45,327 nt of DNA from Hymenobacter persicinus (GTDB lineage Bacteria > Bacteroidota > Bacteroidia > Cytophagales > Hymenobacteraceae). The stretch covers positions 1 to 45,327 of the forward strand of contig NZ_SEWE01000038.1 in assembly GCF_004167665.1 (NCBI RefSeq), written 5' to 3'. The notes beneath the pieces were generated by a model that did no database searches, was not told where the DNA came from, and saw only the letters and a program-made list of their open reading frames with translations. Position numbers and translations under genes: made by a program. Shown in pieces: positions 1 through 7,769 of the stretch. Every line of letters starts with the position of its first letter. Positions within the stretch are counted from its first letter, which is position 1.

Positions 1-2
1 CC

Positions 3-416
3 GACCGCGCCGAGCCCATTGAGCTGGCCGCCGCCATCGACCAGCGCCTGCTCCAGGGGCTGTCTGACGGCTGGCGCTACGATGCGCTGCCACCCGACCG
101 GGAGGCGTTTCGGCTGGGTTTGGGGGGGCTAAATCAAAGCGCGGAGCTGCTCCACGGCCGCGGCTTTCTGGAATTGGCGCCCGAGCAGCAGGACGCGGTG
201 CTCCACGCCGTGCAGGCCGGCTCCGCCCCCGGCGACATCTGGCAGACCGTGCCTGCCCCCCGCTTCTTCGAGGAAATGCTGGCCGAGATGACCGAAACCT
301 ACTATGCCCACCCGCTGGCCCAGGAAGAAATCGGCTACGTGGGAATGGCCGACGTACCCGGCTGGGCGAAAATTGGCCTCAACGAAAAAGAAGACCGGGA
401 GCCGGAAGAGCGGTAA
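3..416 (+). CDS. Gluconate 2-dehydrogenase subunit 3 family protein (5' end outside window)
   Basis: The reading frame is open from the left edge (first complete codon at base 3) to TAA at 414-416, so the N-terminus is missing. The visible part carries motifs typical of the gluconate 2-dehydrogenase small (gamma) subunit family: a helix with LAPEQQDAVLHAVQAG, then FFEEMLAEMTETYYAHP, then a C-terminal stretch with a GYVGMADVPGWAKIGLNE-like end. In this family the subunit is periplasmic, often Tat-exported, and partners a GMC flavoprotein. The next gene, starting at 532, is exactly such a flavoprotein, which supports a two-subunit dehydrogenase. The TTG at 120 is internal and not a likely start, since homologous-looking sequence continues upstream of it. 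The true substrate is unknown; gluconate is only the family name. Confidence 0.8.
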   Translation, partial: DRAEPIELAAAIDQRLLQGLSDGWRYDALPPDREAFRLGLGGLNQSAELLHGRGFLELAPEQQDAVLHAVQAGSAPGDIWQTVPAPRFFEEMLAEMTETYYAHPLAQEEIGYVGMADVPGWAKIGLNEKEDREPEER

Positions 417-531
417 GATGGTGAAGTTGTGAAACGGTGAGTTGTTCTGCTGCCTTTGTCGGCGTATGACGAACGATTCACTTCTCACCCTGCTGCCACC
501 TCACCACCTCACCATTTCACAATTTCACCAC
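417..531. repeat. Octamer-array inverted repeat between gdh-like subunit gene and GMC gene
   Basis: The whole intergenic gap is an inverted repeat. Bases 419-441 pair with 508-530 over 23 positions with one G-U pair and a single C-A mismatch, leaving a 66-base loop. The right arm consists of 8-base units starting at 498, 506, 514 and 522 (ACCTCACC, ACCTCACC, ATTTCACA, ATTTCACC). The left arm starts two bases after the TAA stop, and the right arm ends one base before the ATG at 532. No poly-T follows the stem, so it does not look like an intrinsic terminator. Related arrays lie at 7765-7798 and 29406-29529. Confidence 0.8.
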
Positions 532-2205
532 ATGCCCGACGAAGAAACGCTGGAAGAAGGGGTACTCGACCCCGTGAAGCCCGAAGTGCAGGACCCGCTG
601 CTGCAAAGTATCCTGGCCGAAGCGGCCGCCCCTACGGCCCCAACTGAGCTGGAAGAAAAGCTGGAAATTCCGGTGACGCCCGACGAAGTCGACTGCGTGG
701 TTATCGGTACTGGCGCCGGCGGGGCCCCGCTGCTGGCCCGGCTGGCCATGGCCGGCCTGAAGGTGGTGGCGCTGGAAGCCGGCCCCTGGCACGACCCGAA
801 GAAAGACTTCGCCACCGACGAAAAAGCCCAGGAGTTTCTGTTCTGGAACGACGAGCGGCTGTCGGCGGGCAAAAACCCGCTGGCCTACGGCAAAAACAAC
901 TCTGGCACCGGCGTAGGCGGCTCCACGCTGCACTACACGGCCTACACGCCCCGCCCCCAGCCCGCCGACCTGCACCTGCACCGCGACTTCGGCGTGGGCC
1001 AGGACTGGCCCTTCGGCTACGAGGAGCTGGAGCCCTACCTGGAAGAAGTAGAGCAGTTTCTGGGCGTTTCGGGGCCCACTCCCTACCCCTGGGGGCCCGC
1101 CCGTCGCAAAGGCTACGCCCTGGCTCCGCTGCCCCTGAACGGCGCCGCCCAGCTCATGCAGCGGGGCTGCGAAAAGCTTGGTATCCGCACCTCGCCGGCG
1201 GCCAACGCGGCTTTGTCGGCGCGCTACTACCAGGAGGGCGTGGGCTGGCGCGAGGCCTGCACCAACCGCGGCTTCTGCCAGGCCGGGTGCAGCACCGGCG
1301 CCAAGGCCAGCATGGACGTCACGTTTCTGCCCCTGGCCGTGGCCCACGGCGCCGAAATCCGGCCGGGCAGCTACGTCACCGAAATTGAGCGCGACGCCTC
1401 GGGCCGCGTGACGGGCGTGGTGTACCAGCAAAACGGCACGGAGCTACGTCAGCGCTGCCGCCACCTGTTTCTGTGCGCCGGCGCCATCGAAACGCCGCGC
1501 CTGCTGCTGCTCAACGAGCTGGCCCTCAGCAGCGGCCACGTCGGCCGCAACTTCATGGCCCACCCCGGCGTGCAGGTGTTCGGCACGTTTGAGGAATCGG
1601 TGCGCCCCTTCAAGGGCATTCCTGGCGCCCTGATTTCGGAGGACACCCACCGGCCCAAAGGTGCTGATTTCGCCGGGGGCTACCTGCTGCAAAGCATTGG
1701 CATCATGCCCGTCACGTTTGCCGGGCAGGTGGCCCGGGGCCGGGGCTACTGGGGCGAAAAGCTGCGGGCCTACATGCGCCAGTACAACCACGTGGCCGGC
1801 ATCAACATCCTGGGTGACTGCCTGCCCGCGGCCGAAAACTTCCTGGAACTGGCCGAGGAGAAGGACGCCCGCGGACTGCCCAAGCCCCGGCTGCACTTCA
1901 CCACCCAGCCCAACGAACAGCGCCTGAGTGACCACGCCGAGAAACTGATGCGCCAGATCTGGGAGGCCGCCGGGGCCACCGATATCTGGTCGTTTGCGCG
2001 CAATGCCCACGTTATCGGCACGGCCCGGATGGGACTGAGCGGCGACGACGCGGTGGTGGATGCCAACGGTCGGGCCTTCGACGTGCCCAACCTCTACATC
2101 TGCGACAACTCCGTGTTTCCGAGTGCGCTGAGTGTAAACCCGGCCCTAACAATTATGGCCTTGAGCTTGCGCACGGCCGACAAATTCCTGGAAAACCTCA
2201 AGTAA
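532..2205 (+). CDS. GMC family oxidoreductase (gluconate-dehydrogenase-like flavoprotein subunit)
   Basis: A 557-residue FAD-dependent oxidoreductase of the glucose-methanol-choline family. The FAD-binding Rossmann motif GTGAGG is at residues 59-64 after a beta strand (DCVVIGTGAGG), followed by the acidic ribose-binding LEAGPW. A GVGGSTLHYTAY segment matches the flavin-contact region. Near the C-terminus NAHVIGTARMG and SALSVNPALTIMAL carry the usual His and Asn catalytic positions. The cysteines of CTNRGFCQAGC may bind metal or form disulfides, as in bacterial sugar and alcohol dehydrogenases of this type. ATG 532 was chosen because the earlier in-frame TTG at 442 lies inside the intergenic inverted repeat. 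It follows the small-subunit gene and precedes a GH1-like glycosidase by 45 bases, suggesting an operon for sugar oxidation. The electron acceptor is not visible; no cytochrome subunit lies inside the window. Confidence 0.92.
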   Translation: MPDEETLEEGVLDPVKPEVQDPLLQSILAEAAAPTAPTELEEKLEIPVTPDEVDCVVIGTGAGGAPLLARLAMAGLKVVALEAGPWHDPKKDFATDEKAQEFLFWNDERLSAGKNPLAYGKNNSGTGVGGSTLHYTAYTPRPQPADLHLHRDFGVGQDWPFGYEELEPYLEEVEQFLGVSGPTPYPWGPARRKGYALAPLPLNGAAQLMQRGCEKLGIRTSPAANAALSARYYQEGVGWREACTNRGFCQAGCSTGAKASMDVTFLPLAVAHGAEIRPGSYVTEIERDASGRVTGVVYQQNGTELRQRCRHLFLCAGAIETPRLLLLNELALSSGHVGRNFMAHPGVQVFGTFEESVRPFKGIPGALISEDTHRPKGADFAGGYLLQSIGIMPVTFAGQVARGRGYWGEKLRAYMRQYNHVAGINILGDCLPAAENFLELAEEKDARGLPKPRLHFTTQPNEQRLSDHAEKLMRQIWEAAGATDIWSFARNAHVIGTARMGLSGDDAVVDANGRAFDVPNLYICDNSVFPSALSVNPALTIMALSLRTADKFLENLK

Positions 2206-2250
2206 AGCGCAACCTCCCGTCCGTCTTGCGCGAGTTCGGGATATAACTAC

Positions 2251-3594
2251 ATGGCTATGGCTAAGAGCTTTTTAACCCAGATTAAGGACCGCTTCGGCGA
2301 GGGCGGCTACGCCGGGGATGAGTACGGCGGCGCCGGCGGCAAGGACGGCAGCGGCCTGCCCACCGGCGAGGCCGGCAACTTCATGTTTGCCACCGGCATC
2401 GAGTGCTCTTACCCTACCATCGACCACGGCAAAACCCGCCGCGACCTGCTGGCCGAGTGCGACCATTACGGCCGCTACAAGGAAGACCTGGGCCTGGTGA
2501 AGGAAATGGGGCTGAAGGTGCTGCGCTATGGCCTGCCCTACTACAACATTCAGAAGGCCCCGGGTAAGTACGACTGGGAGTTTGCCGACCTGGCCATGGC
2601 CGAAATGCAGCGCCTGGGCATCACCCCGATTCTGGACCTGATGCACTTCGGCGTGCCCGACTTTATCGGCAACTTTCAGAACCCGGAGCTGCCCGTGCAT
2701 TTTGCCGAGTACGCCGGGGCCGTGGCCAAGCGCTACCCCTGGGTGCGCTACTACACGCCCGTCAACGAAATCTACGTCACGGCCAAGCTCAGCGCCAAAG
2801 ACGGGGTCTGGAACGAGCAGCTGAAGTCCGACAAGGCCTTCGTGACGGCGCTCAAGCACACGGTGGCGGCCAGCATCATGGGCACCCAGCAGATTGCCCA
2901 GCACCGGCCCGACTGCATCATCGTGCAGAGCGAGTCGGCCGAGTTCACCCATGAGCTGCGCGCCACGCACACGCCCGCCATCCAGATCGAAAACAAGCTG
3001 CGCTTTCTGGCCCTGGACCTGCTCTACGCCCACCACCCCGACGCCGAGGTGCTCAACTACCTGCTCGACAATGGCCTGACCCGGCGCGAGTACGACTGGT
3101 TTATGGCCGGGGAGCCGCCGGGCTACCAGATTATGGGCAACGACTACTACGGCCGCAACGAGAAGGTAGTGCTGCCCGACGGCACCTGGCAAACCAGCAT
3201 GGACATTCTGGGCTGGTACAACATCACCCACGACTACTACCAGCGCTACCTCAAGCCGGTGATGCACACCGAAACCAACGTCTTCGAGGCCAACGAAGCC
3301 CCGGCCTGGCTCTGGAAGCAGTGGGTCAACATCCTGCGCATGCGTAAGGAGGGCGTGCCGGTGCTGGGCTTCACTTGGTATTCGCTCATCGACCAAGTCG
3401 ACTGGCACATCGGGCTGGGCGAAAAGCTGGGCCGCGTCAACGCCTGCGGGCTGTTTGACCTGGACCGCAAGCCCCGCCCAGTGGCGGAGGCATACAAGAT
3501 GCTGCTCCAGGAATACGGTCAGATTACTATCGTGCCCCACGGCGAGCTGTTTGAAGTAACCCGCAAGCCGGCCACGCTGAAAGTGGAAATCTAG
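2251..3594 (+). CDS. GH1-like glycoside hydrolase (beta-glucosidase-like)
   Basis: A 447-residue protein that appears to have a GH1-type (beta/alpha)8 barrel. Features in order: a Gly/Asp-rich N-terminus (residues 15-42), FATGIECSYPTIDHG, a GLKVLRYGLPYYNI strand, PGKYDWEFADL, ILDLMHFGVPDF, the putative acid/base in TPVNEIYV (E173), the putative nucleophile in VMHTETNVFE (E341), and FTWYSLIDQVDW near the substrate site. Canonical GH1 enzymes have NEP and ITENG at these glutamates; here they are NEI and HTETN, so it belongs to a divergent branch. No signal peptide is visible, so it is probably cytoplasmic. It lies 45 bases after the GMC oxidoreductase gene, suggesting co-transcription. A distant relative is encoded at 43024-44226. 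The glycoside substrate cannot be read from the sequence. Confidence 0.85.
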   Translation: MAMAKSFLTQIKDRFGEGGYAGDEYGGAGGKDGSGLPTGEAGNFMFATGIECSYPTIDHGKTRRDLLAECDHYGRYKEDLGLVKEMGLKVLRYGLPYYNIQKAPGKYDWEFADLAMAEMQRLGITPILDLMHFGVPDFIGNFQNPELPVHFAEYAGAVAKRYPWVRYYTPVNEIYVTAKLSAKDGVWNEQLKSDKAFVTALKHTVAASIMGTQQIAQHRPDCIIVQSESAEFTHELRATHTPAIQIENKLRFLALDLLYAHHPDAEVLNYLLDNGLTRREYDWFMAGEPPGYQIMGNDYYGRNEKVVLPDGTWQTSMDILGWYNITHDYYQRYLKPVMHTETNVFEANEAPAWLWKQWVNILRMRKEGVPVLGFTWYSLIDQVDWHIGLGEKLGRVNACGLFDLDRKPRPVAEAYKMLLQEYGQITIVPHGELFEVTRKPATLKVEI

Positions 3595-3716
3595 CGTTTC
3601 GCTCTTTCCCGAAGACGATAGTTTATTGCCGGAATGCAACCTCCGCGCCGCGGCCGCGCTCATGTAGATGGCCGTGGCCGTGCTTTCTTATTCCTCTTAC
3701 CTAATCTGGTTGCCTT

Positions 3717-4166
3717 ATGAAAAAGCTAGTATTCTACCTTGTATTGAGTGGATTGTCGGCGGCCAGCGTGAGCTGCCAGAAAAACGACGCCGTGGAAGCC
3801 CCGGCCCCCGCGACGCTGGAAACGGACTGGGAATGGACCTCCAGCGTGGGCGGCATCACTGGCAAGCAGATTACCACGCCGGCTACCACGGGCGTCACCA
3901 GAAAGTACGTGTTCCGGGCCGACGGCACCTTTATTCAGTACGACAATGGCCAGGAAGTGCAGCGCGCCACCTACGTGCGCGGCCAGGGCACCAGCTTGCT
4001 CTACAACGACCAGCGCGACATTATTACGGTCAACTACCGGATTGTGACTCCCTCGGGCACCCTGGAGCATTCGATGCGCTACTTGGTAGACCGGTTGTCT
4101 TCCGCGGAGCTAGTGCTGCGGGAAGATGTGTTCGATGGGTTCCTGCTCACGTTCCAGAAGAAATAA
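3717..4166 (+). CDS. Small lipoprotein, lipocalin-like domain suspected
   Basis: A 149-residue protein starting with a lipoprotein signal: MKKL, a hydrophobic core, then SVSC with Cys20 as the lipidation site. The remainder is short beta strands (TDWEWTSSVGGITG, RKYVFRADGTFIQYDNG, YNDQRDIITVNYRIV, ELVLREDVFDGFLLTFQKK). This resembles the small lipocalin-like lipoproteins common in Bacteroidetes, where DGTFIQYDNGQ matches the usual hairpin. No catalytic motif is seen. It stands alone, 122 bases after the glycosidase gene, and ends just before a bidirectional hairpin shared with the catalase gene. Function unknown; the lipocalin assignment is an inference from fold-like patterns. Confidence 0.8.
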   Translation: MKKLVFYLVLSGLSAASVSCQKNDAVEAPAPATLETDWEWTSSVGGITGKQITTPATTGVTRKYVFRADGTFIQYDNGQEVQRATYVRGQGTSLLYNDQRDIITVNYRIVTPSGTLEHSMRYLVDRLSSAELVLREDVFDGFLLTFQKK

Positions 4167-4185
4167 CTGCCCACCCCGATACGCA

Positions 4186-4218
4186 AAAATGCCAGCTCCC
4201 CCCGAAGCTGGCTTTTTT
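4186..4218. terminator. Bidirectional intrinsic terminator
   Basis: Stem GCCAGCT (4191-4197) and AGCTGGC (4206-4212) with an 8-base loop, followed by six T on the plus strand and preceded by five A, which read as T on the minus strand. It lies between the convergent lipoprotein gene (stop 4166) and catalase gene (stop 4243) and can serve both. Confidence 0.85.
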
Positions 4219-4242
4219 GGTGCCCGAAAAGCAAGGCGGCCT

Positions 4243-5748
4243 CTACACCGCGGCCGGGGCGTGCTGGGCGGGCATCTCGGCGTCCACACCCAGGCCCTTG
4301 GCCACGGCCATACCCAGGCGGATGTCGGCGCGGAACCAGTGACAGAGCTGACGCTGGATGATGAGGTCCTTCTTCGGGCCCTCGATGCCACTCATGGCCC
4401 CCACGATGTTGTCGATGAGGTTTTTTTGGGCCTGGGCATCGAGTAGGCGGAACAGGGTGCCGGGCTGGGTGTAGTGGTCGTCGTGGCCGGGACCCTCGTT
4501 CCGGTCGTAGCGGGCCGCGAAGCCGTCGAGGGCCTGGGCCGGCTCGCCCTGGCTCTTGTCTTCCACCGGGCCGTCGAAGGAGTTGGGGAAGTAGTTCGGA
4601 CCGGGACCGCCGTTGTCGCCGAGGGCCATGCGGCCGTCGCGCTGGTAGTTGGAGAAGCCAAACGGGCAGGCATTCACCGGCAGGTGCTCGTAGTTGGCGC
4701 CGAGCCGGTAGCGCTGGGCATCGGGGTAGCTCAGAATACGGCCCTGGAGCATCTTATCCGGCGAGTAGCCGATGCCGTCCACCACGTGAGCGGGGGCAAA
4801 CGCGGCCTGCTCCACGTGGGCGTGGTAGTTGTTGGGCACTTCATTCAGCTCCATCACGCCCACTTCCTGGAGCGGAAACTCGCCCTGGGGCCACACCTTG
4901 GTCAAATCGAACGGGTTCCAGCGGAAGTCCCGGGCCTGCTCCTCGGTCATAGTCTGAACGAACATCTTCCAGCGCGGAAACTGGCCGTTGTCAATGGCGT
5001 CCACCAGGTCGTGCTGGGCGAAGTCAGCGTCTTCGGCCTTCATCAGGCGGGCCTCCTCGTCGGAGAAGTTTTTCACGCCCTGCTCGGTGCGGAAGTGAAA
5101 CTTGATCCAGGTCCGCTCATTGGCCGCGTTGATGAAAGAGAAGGTGTGGGAGCCGTAGCCGTGCATGTGGCGGTAGCCGTAGGGCGTGCCCCGGTCCGAC
5201 ATCAGAATCGTGACCTGGTGCAGGCTCTCCGGGTTCAGGCTCCAGTAGTCCCACATCATTGTGGGGCTTTTGCGGTTGGAGCGGGCCTCGCGCTTCTGGG
5301 TGTGGATGAAGTCCATGAACTTGAGCGGATCCTTCACGAAGAACACCGGCGTGTTGTTGCCGACCAAGTCCCAGTTGCCGTCCTCGGTGTAGAACTTCAG
5401 GGCGAAGCCGCGGGGGTCGCGCTCCGTGTCGGCCGAGCCTTTTTCGCCGCCTACGGTGCTGAAGCGGGCAAACATGCGGCACTGGTTGCCGACCTTCCCG
5501 AACAGCTTGGCCCGGGTCAGGTGGGTGATGTCGTGGGTGACGGTGAACGTGCCGTAGGCGCCCGAGCCCTTGGCGTGCACCACCCGCTCCGGAATCCGCT
5601 CCCGGTTGAAGTGGGCCGACTTCTCGTGCAGGAAATAGTCCTGGAGCAGCAGCGGCCCACGCGGCCCGGCCGACTGGGTGTTCTGGTTGTCAAAAATCGG
5701 GCGGCCCGCGGCCGTTGTCAGCTTCTTGGGTTGGGTGGATTCTTCCAT
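4243..5748 (-). CDS. katA: Catalase, monofunctional haem type, small subunit
   Basis: A 501-residue catalase that disproportionates hydrogen peroxide. Distal haem His58 is in RVVHAKGSGAYGTF, distal Asn131 in DLVGNNTPVFFVKD, and the proximal haem ligand Tyr341 in R337-ILS-Y341 (RILSYPDAQRYRLG). The length of about 500 residues, with no C-terminal flavodoxin-like domain, matches small-subunit catalases. ATG 5748 gives the typical start MEESTQPKKLTTAAGRPI; an in-frame TTG at 5826 would add 26 residues not typical of the family and would fall on a likely -7 promoter element. It is divergent from oxyR across a 150-base AT-rich gap, the classic arrangement for peroxide-induced regulation. There is no signal peptide, so it is cytoplasmic. 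Confidence 0.97.
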   Translation of the reverse strand: MEESTQPKKLTTAAGRPIFDNQNTQSAGPRGPLLLQDYFLHEKSAHFNRERIPERVVHAKGSGAYGTFTVTHDITHLTRAKLFGKVGNQCRMFARFSTVGGEKGSADTERDPRGFALKFYTEDGNWDLVGNNTPVFFVKDPLKFMDFIHTQKREARSNRKSPTMMWDYWSLNPESLHQVTILMSDRGTPYGYRHMHGYGSHTFSFINAANERTWIKFHFRTEQGVKNFSDEEARLMKAEDADFAQHDLVDAIDNGQFPRWKMFVQTMTEEQARDFRWNPFDLTKVWPQGEFPLQEVGVMELNEVPNNYHAHVEQAAFAPAHVVDGIGYSPDKMLQGRILSYPDAQRYRLGANYEHLPVNACPFGFSNYQRDGRMALGDNGGPGPNYFPNSFDGPVEDKSQGEPAQALDGFAARYDRNEGPGHDDHYTQPGTLFRLLDAQAQKNLIDNIVGAMSGIEGPKKDLIIQRQLCHWFRADIRLGMAVAKGLGVDAEMPAQHAPAAV

Positions 5749-5823
5749 GGTAAACAGCGGGTGAGGTAAAGAAAGAAGGACTGCCAGCTCCGGTACCGGC
5801 CAATCGGCGGGCTTAGCTGGGCT

Positions 5824-5855
5824 CAAAGGTTGAGCTTGCGTAGTTATAATGAAAA
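5824..5855 (-). promoter_or_regulatory. Candidate katA promoter
   Basis: On the minus strand AACCTTTG (5831 to 5824) matches the Bacteroidetes -7 element TAnnTTTG at all but one fixed position. A TTTT block (5855-5852), standing for the -33 TTTG, lies 20 bases upstream. This predicts a leader of about 70 bases before ATG 5748. The AT-rich stretch 5856-5898 next to oxyR probably holds the OxyR operator, but no clear ATAG/CTAT repeat set is present. Confidence 0.4.
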
Positions 5856-5898
5856 TCGATAATTGTGATAAAGGTATAGAGCTTGTTTATATTGCGCC

Positions 5899-6828
5899 AT
5901 GACTTTGCAGCAACTCGAATACCTGGTGGCCCTCGACAGCCACCGGCAGTTTGTACTGGCCGCCGAAAAATGCTTCGTCAGTCAGCCGACGCTCAGCATG
6001 CAGGTGCAAAAGCTGGAGGAAGAGCTGGGCTTGCTGCTCTTCGACCGGACCAGCAAGGGCCTGCAGCCCACCGCCGCCGGGGCCAAAGTTGTGCTCCAGG
6101 CCCGGCAGGTACTGCGCGAGGTGCAGCAGCTGCGCGAAGTGGTGCAGCTCGAGAAGGGCGACGTAGTGGGGGAGCTGCGCCTAGGCATCATCCCGACCCT
6201 GGCGCCCTACCTCGTACCGCTGTTTCTGGTCGAGCTCGTGGCGCGCCACCCCCAGCTGCGCGTGCACGTCGAAGAACTGCAGTCGGCCCAGATCATGCAG
6301 CGCCTGAAAGACCACACCCTCGATGTCGGCCTGCTCGTGACGCCCCTCGACGACCGGAGCCTGCGCGAAATTCCGGTGCTAGAAGAGCCGTTTCTGGGCT
6401 ACGTTTCGGCAGGCCACCCGCTCTACCAGAAAGCCGAGCTGCACCCCGCCGACCTCGACGCCGAGGGGCTCTGGCTGCTGCAGCAGGGCCACTGCTTCCG
6501 CCACCAGGTGCTCAACCTCTGCAATCCGCCGGCCCCGACGGCGGCCCGGCCCTACACTTACGAAAGCGGTTCCATCGAAACGCTCAAGGAGCTGGTGCGC
6601 CGCACCCACGGCTACACCCTGGTGCCCGAGCTGTCGGTGCAGCAGGAGCTGGATAGTCCGATGGTGAAGCGCTTTGCCGCGCCCGAGCCGGTGCGCGAAG
6701 TGAGTTTGGTGGTGCACCACGGCTTCGTACGGCTGCCGTTGCTGCACACCCTGCGCGACGTCATTCTGGCCAAGCTGCCGCCTCAGCTGCAGGTGGGCCG
6801 GGCGGGGCAGAAAATTCGGTGGAAGTAG
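5899..6828 (+). CDS. oxyR: OxyR, LysR-type hydrogen peroxide sensor
   Basis: A 309-residue LysR-family regulator. The winged helix-turn-helix spans residues 1-60 (QQLEYLVALDSHRQFVLAAE, then VSQPTLSMQVQKLEEELG), followed by a linker helix and a periplasmic-binding-protein-like sensor domain. The segment GHCFRHQVLNLC has Cys199 and Cys208, the same spacing and the same numbering as the peroxide-reactive pair in E. coli OxyR, so the disulfide switch should be intact. It is transcribed away from katA across a 150-base gap, so katA is the obvious target, and autoregulation is likely. ATG 5899 gives MTLQQLEYLVAL, the standard start of this family. An alpha/beta hydrolase gene follows at 6905 and may be in the same transcript. 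Confidence 0.95.
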   Translation: MTLQQLEYLVALDSHRQFVLAAEKCFVSQPTLSMQVQKLEEELGLLLFDRTSKGLQPTAAGAKVVLQARQVLREVQQLREVVQLEKGDVVGELRLGIIPTLAPYLVPLFLVELVARHPQLRVHVEELQSAQIMQRLKDHTLDVGLLVTPLDDRSLREIPVLEEPFLGYVSAGHPLYQKAELHPADLDAEGLWLLQQGHCFRHQVLNLCNPPAPTAARPYTYESGSIETLKELVRRTHGYTLVPELSVQQELDSPMVKRFAAPEPVREVSLVVHHGFVRLPLLHTLRDVILAKLPPQLQVGRAGQKIRWK

Positions 6829-6904
6829 CAGACTTTTCGGCCGGCCAATGGTTGAGGTTGGAGCCGCGCCGCTACCGGGCGGCGGCCTTACCTGTATCCG
6901 TCCC

Positions 6905-7699
6905 ATGTCCGCTGCCCCGCTCACCTTCGTTTGTCTGCACTATTGGGCGGGTTCCGGCCTCGAATGGCAGGCCGTGGCCGCCGAGCTGCCCACCGACCTC
7001 GCCGTGCTGGGCCTCGATCTGGGCGGCTTCGGCGAAGCGCCGCCACCAGCCGGGGGCTACTCCGTGGATGCTTACGCCGACCAGGTGGAGGAGCAGATCC
7101 GGGCCCGGCACTTGAGCAATTACGTATTGGTGGGCCACAGCATGGGTGGCAAGATGGCCATGGCCGTGGCGGCCCGGCAGCCCGCGGGCTTGGTCGGGCT
7201 GGTGTTGCTGAATCCGTCGCCGCCCAGCCCCGAGCCCATGACCGACGAAGACCGGCAGGCCAGCCTCAAAGCCTGGGGCAAGCGCGCTGAGGCCGAAAAA
7301 ACGTTTCGCAAGATTGTGACTCTGCCCGTGCCGGAAGCGGCCCACCAGCAGATTGTGGCCGACAGCCTGCGCAGCACCAAAGCGGCCTGGGAAGCCTGGA
7401 TGCGGCACGGCAGCCGGGAAAACATTGTGGCCCGCCTGGCCTGCCTGCAGCTCCCCTGCCTGATTATTGCCGGCGCCTCCGACCCGATTATGTCGCCCTC
7501 GGTGCACGGGCTCGAAACCCTGCCCCACCTGCCCGAAGGCACGCCCCTGGCCATCCTGCCCGGCGCCGGCCACCTGTTGCCCTACGAAGCGCCCCAGGAC
7601 GTGGCCCGGTTGCTGCGGGAGTTTGCCTCCCAGCGCCTGCCCGAGCCAGCAGTAGCCAAAGCCGCCCCGGTCAAGTCCCAAGCCGCCTCCGCCAAGTAG
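6905..7699 (+). CDS. Alpha/beta hydrolase, cytoplasmic
   Basis: A 264-residue alpha/beta-hydrolase-fold protein with a full catalytic triad: nucleophile Ser79 in VGHSMGG, Asp193 in GASDPIM and His223 in GAGHLLPYEAP. The oxyanion loop follows FVCLHYWAGSG near residue 16. The architecture matches small esterases and peroxidases of the MhpC/RsbQ type; the real substrate is unknown. There is no signal peptide. ATG 6905 was chosen because the fold begins directly after it (APLTFVCLHYW); an in-frame ATG at 6848 would add 19 residues unlike the family. It lies 76 bases after oxyR on the same strand, so co-transcription, and hence a link to oxidative stress, is possible but unproven. The last 30 residues are an Ala/Lys/Pro-rich tail. 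Confidence 0.88.
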   Translation: MSAAPLTFVCLHYWAGSGLEWQAVAAELPTDLAVLGLDLGGFGEAPPPAGGYSVDAYADQVEEQIRARHLSNYVLVGHSMGGKMAMAVAARQPAGLVGLVLLNPSPPSPEPMTDEDRQASLKAWGKRAEAEKTFRKIVTLPVPEAAHQQIVADSLRSTKAAWEAWMRHGSRENIVARLACLQLPCLIIAGASDPIMSPSVHGLETLPHLPEGTPLAILPGAGHLLPYEAPQDVARLLREFASQRLPEPAVAKAAPVKSQAASAK

Positions 7700-7720
7700 C
7701 TAGGGCGCTACTACAACAAA

Positions 7721-7769
7721 GAGGTTGACGTTCCAGGCGCGCCAGTAGCGCCGCCCGAACGTCAACCTC
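7721..7769. terminator. Long hairpin between convergent genes
   Basis: Perfect 13-bp stem GAGGTTGACGTTC (7721-7733) with GAACGTCAACCTC (7757-7769). The loop holds a second small stem (GGCGC/GCGCC). It sits between the stops of the alpha/beta hydrolase gene (7699) and the patatin gene (7799). There is no T-run, so it may act as an RNA 3' end or Rho-assisted terminator rather than a classical intrinsic one. Confidence 0.6.

Noticed and set aside
498..529. CRISPR-like array
   Set aside because: The 8-base units are directly adjacent, with no spacers, and repeats are far too short; no cas genes are present.
2251..3594. Polysaccharide utilisation locus
   Set aside because: No SusC/SusD pair, no anti-sigma system and no other carbohydrate enzyme adjoin either GH1-like gene.
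3668..4342. Longer frame overlapping the lipoprotein gene
   Set aside because: It is rich in Arg/Pro/His, has no signal or motif, and runs through the terminator hairpin; the lipoprotein frame has a proper signal and stop.
5856..5898. Canonical OxyR box
   Set aside because: ATAG and ATAA-like tetramers occur but not with the spacing of the known four-part site; only an AT-rich tract can be claimed.
7721..7769. Mobile element or MITE
   Set aside because: The hairpin has no target duplication and is placed exactly between two convergent stops, which fits a terminator-like role better.
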